Source of the DNA: Hyphomicrobiales bacterium
Lineage (GTDB): Bacteria; Pseudomonadota; Alphaproteobacteria; Rhizobiales; Xanthobacteraceae
Assembly (NCBI GenBank): GCA_023266695.1
Contig: JAHFPO010000138.1
Coordinates: 1 to 5,729 of the forward strand
Length of the DNA stretch: 5,729 nucleotides
Direction: 5' to 3'
The position numbers and the translations under genes were made by a program. Below are positions 1 to 5,729 of this stretch, one piece after another (positions within the stretch are counted from its first letter, which is position 1; every line of letters begins with the position of its first letter). Under the pieces are notes generated by a model, which saw only the letters and a list, made by a program, of their open reading frames with translations, ran no database searches and was not told where the DNA came from.

Positions 1-625
1 AGGAGGCGAGGATCACTTCGGGTTTCCACGCGAGTTTCGCGAGCGCGGCTTCGAGCGTCGTCGCCACCGCCTCGATATAGACCGGATCGTCGTAATAAGG
101 CGGCGCCACCCGGAGCGTCGGCTGCCAGCGCATTTTCGCGAGCGTCTCGAACAGCTTGTCGCAGACGGTGGCGGTGGTCGCCGCCGCATATTGCGGATAG
201 AGCGGGAGCACGAGCATGCGATCGCAGCCTTGCCCGGCGAGCTTCTGCAGCCGCGAGGAGAGCGACGGATTGCCGTAGCGCATCGCCCAATCGACCACGA
301 GACGGGAATCGATGCCCTCGAGATGGCGGGCGAGCTTTTCGGCCTGCGAGCGCGTGATGGTCTTGAGCGGCGATTCATCGCGCTCGCGATTCCAGATCTT
401 GTCGTAGTCGCGGCCCTTGCGTCCGGGGCGGGTGGTGAGAATGATGAAATTGAGCACGAACCACCACGCGACGCGGTTGGTCTCGATCACCCGGCGGTCG
501 GAGAGAAATTCCTTGAGATAGCGCCGCATCGACCAATAATCGGTCGCGTCCGGCGTGCCGAGATTGACCAGGAGCACGCCGATGCGGCCGCTAGCGCCGG
601 GCGGACGATCAGAGGATCGGCTCAT
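1..625 (-). CDS. hemH: Ferrochelatase, N-terminal 208 residues (3' end outside window)
   Basis: Ferrochelatase inserts Fe2+ into protoporphyrin IX, the last step of protoheme synthesis. The minus strand is open from ATG at 625 to the window edge with no stop. Seen in the translation: the N-terminal signature GVLLVNLGTPD (residues 16-26), the YLKEFLSDRRVIE stretch (about 36-48), DESPL (83-87), the AMRYGNPS segment (114-121) and LPLYPQYAAATT (140-151), all typical of bacterial HemH. The visible part ends at VILAS, just before the place where the family has its SFHxxP segment with the catalytic histidine, so the active-site histidine cannot be checked. About 130-150 residues should lie beyond the left edge. 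ATG 625 is chosen because it leaves a short 15-residue lead before the conserved strand, as usual. No Shine-Dalgarno sequence is visible before it. Its direction matches the two genes to the right, but a 95-base gap separates it from them and the functions are unrelated. Confidence 0.95.
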   Translation of the reverse strand, partial: MSRSSDRPPGASGRIGVLLVNLGTPDATDYWSMRRYLKEFLSDRRVIETNRVAWWFVLNFIILTTRPGRKGRDYDKIWNRERDESPLKTITRSQAEKLARHLEGIDSRLVVDWAMRYGNPSLSSRLQKLAGQGCDRMLVLPLYPQYAAATTATVCDKLFETLAKMRWQPTLRVAPPYYDDPVYIEAVATTLEAALAKLAWKPEVILAS

Positions 626-720
626 CGTTTGGTCTATGAAGCGGGGCAGGGTTTGCGTCAATGACGGACGGAGCTTCCGGTCGCCCACCGGCCCTCGTCA
701 GGCGGCAAGCCGCGGCTATC
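626..720. other. Intergenic gap between the AMP-binding gene and hemH
   Basis: This 95-base stretch is the only gap between genes in the window. It contains the weak promoter-like pair described above and a small hairpin, CCGGT-CGCCC-ACCGG (677-691), with no T-run after it on the minus strand. Translated in all three minus-strand frames, it shows no likeness to the C-terminal domain of acyl-CoA synthetases, so it is not a frameshifted remainder of the upstream gene. Confidence 0.7.
633..661 (-). promoter_or_regulatory. Possible sigma-70 type promoter for hemH
   Basis: Reading the minus strand, TTGACG (661-656, five of six bases of TTGACA) is followed after exactly 17 bases by CATAGA (638-633, only three of six bases of TATAAT). 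The -10 box ends 7 bases before the hemH ATG, so the transcript would start at or beside the start codon. That would fit the missing Shine-Dalgarno sequence, but the -10 match is poor and chance occurrence is quite possible. Confidence 0.25.
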
Positions 721-2226
721 TCAAAGGGTTGGATGAGACTTGAACAAGTTCTCGATGTGCTTCGGCGCGAACCGCGTTGCGTCCTCGGGACGGCCGACAT
801 CCTTGGCGCGGCCTGCGATCTTCAAATGCCCGGTCTTGGAATCGATGATGCCAGCGTCGCCCGTGTGCATCCAGCCTTCCGGCGTCTTGATCTCGGCGCT
901 GGTGTCGGGATCCTTGTAGTAGCCGGCGAAGACGCCGCGCGAGCGGATAAGCAGCTCGCCGTTGTCGTCGATCCAGACCTCGACGCCGGGGAGCGGCCGC
1001 CCGACGGTGCCGGCATGAACCTCTCGGTCGGGTTGCGCGGCGATCCAAAGCGAAGCCTCGGTTCGCCCGTAGAGCTGTTTCAGGTTGATGCCGAGCGAAC
1101 GAAAGAAACGAACCGTCTCGTTCCCGGGCCCCTCGCCGACCGCATAGGCGACGCGGATGCGGGAGAAGCCGAACCGGTTCCGGAGCCCGCCATAGACCAG
1201 CATGTCGCCGCACTGATAGATCAGCCAGGCACGGCGCGGCACGCGCTCCCGATTCAAAATCTTCTCGCCCCAGCGGGCCGCGACCTCGAGGTAATAACGC
1301 AACACGCGGCGTCTGATGAAGTCTGCGCCGTCGATCCGGCCCATCGCGAGCTTGGATAAGTTGTCGTAGAAAACGAGCGGCGCCACCAGATAGCTCACGC
1401 CGATCCGGCGAAGATCCGCGAATAAGGTCTGCGGACTTTGCGCGCAAGCGACGCAGTAACCCGCGACCAAGGACTGGGCATAGGAGACAAGGTGATCGCC
1501 GGCCCAGGCCATGGGCAGGCCGGCCACCACGATCTCGCGCTCGCCGATCCGGTCGAAGGCATTGGCGTTGCGCGCGGTCGCGATCAATCCTCCGTGGCTG
1601 AGCATGACGCCCCTGGGCCGGCCGGCGGCGCCCGGGACATAGAGGATCACGGAGACGTCCGAGCCCCTGCCCTTGCCGATCTCCCGCTCCCAGGCGAGGG
1701 CAGCCGGGCGTGTGCCCGCCTCGCGTCCGAGCTTCTGAACATCTTCGAACGACTTGAGCCGCGCCGGCTCGCGATCGCTCTGGTTCAGCGGTCCGTCGTG
1801 GACGATCATTCCGAGCATCGGCAACCGCTCCGAAATCGACAGCAGCTTGTCGACCTCCTCCTCGCCCTCGACGACGGCGACCTTCGCTCCGGCATGGGCG
1901 AGCACAACGGCCATTTCGTCGGCGCTCGAGTCCGGATCGAGCGGGACCGGGATCGCGCCGAGCGACTGGGCGGCACAGATCGCCCAATAGAGCCGCGGCC
2001 GGTTGCGTCCGATGATCGCGACCCGGTCGTCGCGTTGAACCTTGAGTTGGCAGAGCCCGACCGCGAACGAGCGCACCTCCTCGAGCGCTTGCTCCCAGGT
2101 CCAGGTCCGCCACCGCCAGTGTTGCTTCATGCGCATGGCGGGACGCGAACCCCGCCGCACCGCCTGAATGAGCAGCAGCTTCGGAAAGGTGTCGGCGAAT
2201 GAGTGGGTGTCGGCGCCCAAGGTCAT
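721..2226 (-). CDS. Truncated AMP-binding (acyl-CoA synthetase-like) protein, probable pseudoenzyme or decaying gene
   Basis: This 501-residue member of the ANL adenylating superfamily most resembles long-chain acyl-CoA synthetases (FadD/COG1022 type), which activate carboxylates with ATP and CoA. Seen: PKLLLIQA near the N-terminus (15-22), DRVAIIGRNRPRLYWA (67-82), the A3 site (196-206), LPMAWAGDH (237-245), the A5 motif YGRTE (386-390), TVGRPLPGVEV (407-417), A7 GWMHTGDAG (451-459) and the hinge GRAKDVGR (472-479). Two defects stand out. A3 reads YVPGAAGRPRG in place of YTSGTTGxPKG, and the chain ends at residue 501 (IENLFKSHPTL) while relatives have roughly 630-660 residues, so the C-terminal subdomain with the A10 lysine is absent. 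The start ATG overlaps the oxidoreductase stop as ATGA, which suggests coupled translation and one transcript. As written, acyl-CoA ligase activity is doubtful. A binding or regulatory role, or pseudogene status, are the alternatives. Family assignment is firm; substrate is unknown. Confidence 0.85.
   Translation of the reverse strand: MTLGADTHSFADTFPKLLLIQAVRRGSRPAMRMKQHWRWRTWTWEQALEEVRSFAVGLCQLKVQRDDRVAIIGRNRPRLYWAICAAQSLGAIPVPLDPDSSADEMAVVLAHAGAKVAVVEGEEEVDKLLSISERLPMLGMIVHDGPLNQSDREPARLKSFEDVQKLGREAGTRPAALAWEREIGKGRGSDVSVILYVPGAAGRPRGVMLSHGGLIATARNANAFDRIGEREIVVAGLPMAWAGDHLVSYAQSLVAGYCVACAQSPQTLFADLRRIGVSYLVAPLVFYDNLSKLAMGRIDGADFIRRRVLRYYLEVAARWGEKILNRERVPRRAWLIYQCGDMLVYGGLRNRFGFSRIRVAYAVGEGPGNETVRFFRSLGINLKQLYGRTEASLWIAAQPDREVHAGTVGRPLPGVEVWIDDNGELLIRSRGVFAGYYKDPDTSAEIKTPEGWMHTGDAGIIDSKTGHLKIAGRAKDVGRPEDATRFAPKHIENLFKSHPTL
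1609..1641 (-). other. Degenerate A3 (P-loop) motif of the AMP-binding protein
   Basis: These eleven codons read Y-V-P-G-A-A-G-R-P-R-G. In active adenylating enzymes this loop is Y-T-S-G-T-T-G-x-P-K-G and contacts the ATP phosphates through its Thr/Ser hydroxyls and lysine. Here both glycines of the GxxG core, the proline and the final glycine remain, but T, S, T, T and K are replaced by V, P, A, A and R. The flanking residues VILY and VMLSH are normal for the family, so the alignment is unambiguous. Confidence 0.85.
2223..2226 (-). promoter_or_regulatory. ATGA stop/start overlap coupling the two genes
   Basis: The ATG of the AMP-binding gene (2226-2224) shares bases with the TGA stop of the oxidoreductase (2225-2223). 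This four-base overlap is typical of translational coupling. The stretch just upstream is a purine-rich GGCGGCGGCGGA, with no clear independent Shine-Dalgarno site, so ribosomes finishing the first gene probably reinitiate here. Confidence 0.8.
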
Positions 2227-5200
2227 TCCGCCGCCGCCGCAGCGATCGGAGCCTCTCCGCCCGCCTCGGACCCGGCGCGCAGCCGCGCGAGCAGGACGGC
2301 CTCTTCGGCCTTGGCGGCGGCGAGATGGCGGGCCTTGACCGGCCCGAAGCCGCGAATCTTGTCGGGGATCGCGGCAATGGCGACGGCGAGCGCCCGGTTG
2401 GCGGGGGTGAGCGCGCGCGTCAATTCTTCGAGCGTGGCCACATAGTTCTCGACCAGCCGGCGCTCGAGCCGCCGTTCCGCCGTCCAGCCGAACGGATCGA
2501 ACGGACTGCCGCGCAGGAATTTCAACCGGGCAAGCAGGCGAAAGACATGGATCATCCAGGGTCCAAAGGCGATCTTCTTCGGGCGTCCGGTGGCGGGGTC
2601 GGTGCGGGCGAAAAGCGGAGGCGCCAGGTGGTACTCGAGTTCGATCTCGCCCTCGAAGCTCGCCGCCACTTGCCGGGCGAACGAGCCGTCGGTGAAGAGT
2701 CGCGCCACCTCGTACTCGTCCTTGTAGGCCATGAGCTTGTAGAGGTTCTTCGCCACCGTCTCGGTGAGATCGTGGCTTCCGCGCGCCCGCGCGGTCTCGG
2801 CCGCCCGCACGCGCTCGATGAGCTCGCGGTAGCGCGCGCCATAGGCGGTGTTCTGGTATCCGGTGAGAAAGACAACGCGGCGTTCGATCATCTCCTCGAG
2901 CGAGATCGAGAGCCGCCGTGCATCGGTCGTGGCCACCGCGGGTTCGGCGAGCGCCGTGACGGCGGCGGGATCGAGCGCCGCACGTCGGCCCCAGGCGAAG
3001 ATTGCCTTGTTCGCTTCCACCGCCTCGCCATTCAATTCGATCGCCCGTTCGATCGCGGCCGCCGAGACCGGGATCGCGCCGAGCTGATAGGCATAGCCGA
3101 CGAGAAAAATGTTCTGGCCGAGCGATGTGCCGAACAAGGCGGTGGCAAGCCGCGTCGCATCGACGAAGCGGGTGCCTGCACGACCCGCGGCCTCGGTGAT
3201 CGCGCGCTTCAGGCGTTCGGTCGGCAGCGAAAAATCGGCGTCGCGGGTGAATTCGCCGGGCAGCGTCTCGTGGGTATTGACCACGAAGGTGGTGGTGCCG
3301 GGCTTCACCGCGGCGAGCATCTTGCGGCTCGCCGCCACCACGATGTCGCCGCCGAGCACGAGATCGGCCCCGCGCGCGGGCACGCGGATGGCATGGATGT
3401 CTTCGGGCTTCACGGCAATGCGGATGTGGCTCGCGACCGCCCCGCCCTTCTGGGCGAGCCCGGCCATGTCGATGACGCCGCAGCCCTTGCCTTCGAGATG
3501 GGCGGCCATGCCGATGAGCGCGCCGACGGTCACGATTCCGGTGCCGCCCACCCCGGTGACGATAATCCCGTAGGTCCCCTCGATCGCGGGCAGCGCCGGC
3601 TCGGCGAGCCTCGGCAGTGCGTGCGCGGCGGCCACGCCGGTCCCGCGTTTCAGCTTGGCGCCATGAACCGTCACCAGCGCCGGGCAGAAGCCCTTGAGGC
3701 AGGAGAAATCCTTGTTGCAGCTCGACTGGTCGATCTCGCGCTTGCGGCCCCATTCGGTCTCGAGCGGCTGGATGGCGATGCAGTTCGACTGCACCCCGCA
3801 GTCGCCGCAGCCTTCGCACACGAGTTCGTTGATGACGACGCGCTGGTCGGGATCCGGATAAAGACCGCGCTTGCGCCGGCGGCGCTTCTCGGCGGCGCAG
3901 GTCTGGTCGTAGATGAGGACGGTGCAGCCGGGAATCGCGGCGAGTTCCTTCTGGACCTCCATCAGCTGGTCGCGGTGATGGATGGTGAGCCCTTTCGGCC
4001 AGTCCTCGTCGCGGGCGTATTTCCCCGGCTCGTCGGCGACGAGGACGACTCTCTTCGCCCCTTCGGCAGCGACCTGGCGGGCGATCATCGGGACGTTGAG
4101 CCCGCCGTCGTTCGGCTGGCCGCCGGTCATGGCGACGGCGTCGTTATAGAGAATCTTGTAGGTGATGTTGACGCCCGAGGCGATCGCGGCACGGATCGCC
4201 ATGTAGCCGGAATGGTTGTAAGTGCCGTCGCCGATGTTCTGGAACACGTGCGGGCATTTCGAGAACGGCGATTCGCCGATCCAGTTCGCGCCCTCGCCGC
4301 CCATGTGGGTAAAGCCGCTGGTGTCGCGGTCCATCCACTGCACCATGTAATGGCAGCCGATGCCGGCATAGGCGCGCGCGCCCTCGGGGATCACCGTCGA
4401 TGTGTTGTGCGGGCAGCCCGGGCAGAAATAGGGAATGCGGGTGGCGATGTCCGCGGTCTCGGCGAGAACGCGCTGGGCCTCCTTGAGATCGGCGACGTGC
4501 TTGGCGAGCGCTTCGTTCGCGCCGTATTTCATAAGCCGATCGCCGATGCAGATGGCGATGTCGTTGGGATCGAGCGCGCCCTTGATCGGAAAGAGCCAGT
4601 TGCCTTGTTCGTCCTTCTTGCCGATGCAGGTGGGCTGGTTGGCGGTGCCGTACAGCTCTTCGCGCACCTGCACCTCGATCAACGAGCGTTTCTCCTCCAC
4701 CACGATGATGAGATCGAGCCCGGCGGCGAATTCGGCCAATTCGCGCCGGGAGAGCGGATACGGGCACGCCACCTTGAACAAGCGGATGCCGAGATCGTTG
4801 CATTTCACCTCGTCGATACCGAGCTCGTCCAAGGCCTGGCGCACGTCGAGGTAGGACTTGCCGACGGTGGCGATGCCGATTTTCGGCGCCCGCCCGCCCG
4901 AGGTGATCCAGCGGTTGAGCTTGTTGGCGCGCACGAAGGCGAGCATGGCATCGCGCTTGTAGTCGTGGAGCCGCGCCTCCATGCCGAGCACGCTGTCGCC
5001 GAGACGGATGTTGAGCCCGTCCTCCGGCATCCTGAAGTCGGCGGGTATTTCGATCTTCACCCGTTCGAGGCCACCGTCGATGACGGCGGTCGATTCCACC
5101 GTCTCGTGCACGCATTTGAGCGCGACCCAGGCGCCGCAGAAGCGCGACATCGCCCAGCCATAGAGCCCGTAGTCGAGGATTTCCTGGACGCCCGCCGGAT

Positions 5201-5714
5201 TGAGGATCGGGATCACCAGGTCGACGAAATTGAATTCGGTCTGGTGCGCGGTGGTGGAGGACTCGGCGGTGTGGTCGTCGCCCATGAGCGCGATGACGCC
5301 GCCATGTTTCGAGGTGCCGGCGAAATTGGCGTGGCGGAAGACGTCGCCGGTGCGGTCGACGCCCGGACCCTTGCCGTACCACATGCCGAACACGCCGTCG
5401 TACTTGCCCTCGCCGCGCAGCTCCGCCTGCTGCGTGCCCCAGATCGCGGTGGCGGCGAGATCCTCGTTGATGCCGAGCTGAAAGCGGATATCGGCCGGCT
5501 CCAACCGGCGCTTGGCGCGGATGAATTGCTGGTCGAGCCCGCCGAGCGGCGAGCCGCGATAGCCCGAGACATAGCCCGCGGTATTCAAGCCGGCGCGGCG
5601 GTCGCGCTCCTTCTGCATCAGGCAGAGGCGGATCAGCGCCTGAAAGCCGGTGACGTAGACGCGGCTGCGAGCGAGATCGTATTTGTCGTCGAGGGTGACG
5701 TTGGAAGGCGCCAT
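2223..5714 (-). CDS. Indolepyruvate ferredoxin oxidoreductase, fused alpha/beta (IorAB-type)
   Basis: This enzyme oxidatively decarboxylates aryl-pyruvates such as indolepyruvate and phenylpyruvate to aryl-acetyl-CoA, passing electrons to ferredoxin; it is cytoplasmic. Domains in order over 1163 residues: thiamine pyrophosphate pyrimidine-binding domain (about 15-230, with GYRGSPLGGLD at 51-61 and GDDHTAESS at 145-153); transketolase C-terminal-like middle domain (about 250-400); TPP-binding domain with CPGCPHN (431-437), GIGCH (451-455), the metal-binding GDGTYN (495-500) and ND (524-525); a ferredoxin-like iron-sulfur segment with Cys 633, 636, 639, 645, 666, 672 and 677; the gamma (IorB-like) domain opening with GVGGTG (721-726); and a C-terminal extension (about 930-1130) of the DUF6537 type. 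The length matches the long proteobacterial form, against about 600 plus 200 residues for the split archaeal subunits. All expected motifs are intact. The start is fixed by GGAG six bases upstream and an in-frame TAG at 5720-5718. It is coupled to the following AMP-binding gene. The exact 2-oxoacid used is inferred from the family name only. Confidence 0.96.
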   Translation of the reverse strand: MAPSNVTLDDKYDLARSRVYVTGFQALIRLCLMQKERDRRAGLNTAGYVSGYRGSPLGGLDQQFIRAKRRLEPADIRFQLGINEDLAATAIWGTQQAELRGEGKYDGVFGMWYGKGPGVDRTGDVFRHANFAGTSKHGGVIALMGDDHTAESSTTAHQTEFNFVDLVIPILNPAGVQEILDYGLYGWAMSRFCGAWVALKCVHETVESTAVIDGGLERVKIEIPADFRMPEDGLNIRLGDSVLGMEARLHDYKRDAMLAFVRANKLNRWITSGGRAPKIGIATVGKSYLDVRQALDELGIDEVKCNDLGIRLFKVACPYPLSRRELAEFAAGLDLIIVVEEKRSLIEVQVREELYGTANQPTCIGKKDEQGNWLFPIKGALDPNDIAICIGDRLMKYGANEALAKHVADLKEAQRVLAETADIATRIPYFCPGCPHNTSTVIPEGARAYAGIGCHYMVQWMDRDTSGFTHMGGEGANWIGESPFSKCPHVFQNIGDGTYNHSGYMAIRAAIASGVNITYKILYNDAVAMTGGQPNDGGLNVPMIARQVAAEGAKRVVLVADEPGKYARDEDWPKGLTIHHRDQLMEVQKELAAIPGCTVLIYDQTCAAEKRRRRKRGLYPDPDQRVVINELVCEGCGDCGVQSNCIAIQPLETEWGRKREIDQSSCNKDFSCLKGFCPALVTVHGAKLKRGTGVAAAHALPRLAEPALPAIEGTYGIIVTGVGGTGIVTVGALIGMAAHLEGKGCGVIDMAGLAQKGGAVASHIRIAVKPEDIHAIRVPARGADLVLGGDIVVAASRKMLAAVKPGTTTFVVNTHETLPGEFTRDADFSLPTERLKRAITEAAGRAGTRFVDATRLATALFGTSLGQNIFLVGYAYQLGAIPVSAAAIERAIELNGEAVEANKAIFAWGRRAALDPAAVTALAEPAVATTDARRLSISLEEMIERRVVFLTGYQNTAYGARYRELIERVRAAETARARGSHDLTETVAKNLYKLMAYKDEYEVARLFTDGSFARQVAASFEGEIELEYHLAPPLFARTDPATGRPKKIAFGPWMIHVFRLLARLKFLRGSPFDPFGWTAERRLERRLVENYVATLEELTRALTPANRALAVAIAAIPDKIRGFGPVKARHLAAAKAEEAVLLARLRAGSEAGGEAPIAAAAAE

Positions 5715-5720
5715 CGCCTA

Positions 5721-5724
5721 CTCC
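5721..5724 (-). promoter_or_regulatory. Ribosome binding site of the oxidoreductase gene
   Basis: GGAG lies six bases before ATG 5714 on the minus strand. An in-frame TAG (5720-5718) sits between them, which excludes any longer start. No promoter can be judged because only 15 bases precede the gene. Confidence 0.75.
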
Positions 5725-5729
5725 GCCCG

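Noticed and set aside
191..664. A 157-codon plus-strand frame opposite hemH.
   Set aside because: Antisense to clear ferrochelatase coding sequence, with no recognisable protein features.
677..691. Small hairpin CCGGT-CGCCC-ACCGG as a terminator after the AMP-binding gene.
   Set aside because: Only five base pairs and no T-run follows on the minus strand; GC-rich DNA gives such hairpins often by chance.
721..800. A sequencing frameshift as the cause of the short AMP-binding protein.
   Set aside because: None of the three minus-strand frames beyond the stop resembles the missing domain, and the space before hemH is several times too short to hold it.
661..2202. Long plus-strand open frames (661-1359 and 1438-2202) antisense to the AMP-binding gene.
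   Set aside because: The proteins have low-complexity composition, no motifs and no ribosome binding sites that stand out. Long antisense frames are expected in DNA this GC-rich.
2227..3819. The AMP-binding reading frame stays open for another 531 codons upstream, through the oxidoreductase gene, giving an apparent 1032-residue protein.
   Set aside because: The upstream part is rich in Arg, Gly and Ala with no recognisable domain, and lies out of frame within the well-conserved oxidoreductase. The family-like sequence starts at the ATG at 2226.
4144..5382. A 412-codon minus-strand frame overlapping the oxidoreductase.
   Set aside because: Arginine/histidine-rich shadow translation of a gene whose own frame carries every TPP-enzyme motif.

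Overview
The window is GC-rich DNA, probably from an alphaproteobacterium. This is inferred from the strong G/C third-position bias and from the likeness of the proteins to Rhizobiales/Rhodospirillales versions as I remember them; it is not proven by a marker gene. All three genes lie on the minus strand, so transcription runs from the right edge to the left edge. There are no tRNA or rRNA genes, insertion sequences, CRISPR arrays or notable long repeats that I can see.

Layout in order of transcription. (1) 5714-2223 is a complete 1163-residue fused indolepyruvate ferredoxin oxidoreductase (IorA and IorB domains in one chain plus a C-terminal extension), preceded by a GGAG ribosome binding site. 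(2) 2226-721 starts inside the stop codon of the first gene (ATGA overlap). It encodes a 501-residue AMP-binding protein of the long-chain acyl-CoA synthetase (FadD/COG1022-like) type. (3) After a 95-base gap, 625-1 encodes the first 208 residues of ferrochelatase (HemH); the gene runs off the left edge.

The first two genes form a translationally coupled pair. The oxidoreductase would turn aryl-pyruvates, from aromatic amino acid transamination, into aryl-acetyl-CoA with reduction of ferredoxin. A neighbouring acyl-CoA ligase would fit CoA-ester metabolism. HemH is the last step of protoheme synthesis and looks like an unrelated neighbour, possibly with its own promoter.

The main oddity is the AMP-binding protein. 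Its P-loop (A3 motif), normally YTSGTTGxPKG, reads YVPGAAGRPRG, so all hydroxyl residues and the lysine are replaced. The protein also stops just after the hinge, without the C-terminal subdomain that carries the A10 lysine. The gap before hemH is too short to hold the missing part, so a single sequencing frameshift cannot explain the loss. The reading frame is otherwise intact for 501 codons. It is either a young pseudogene or a pseudoenzyme made together with the oxidoreductase.
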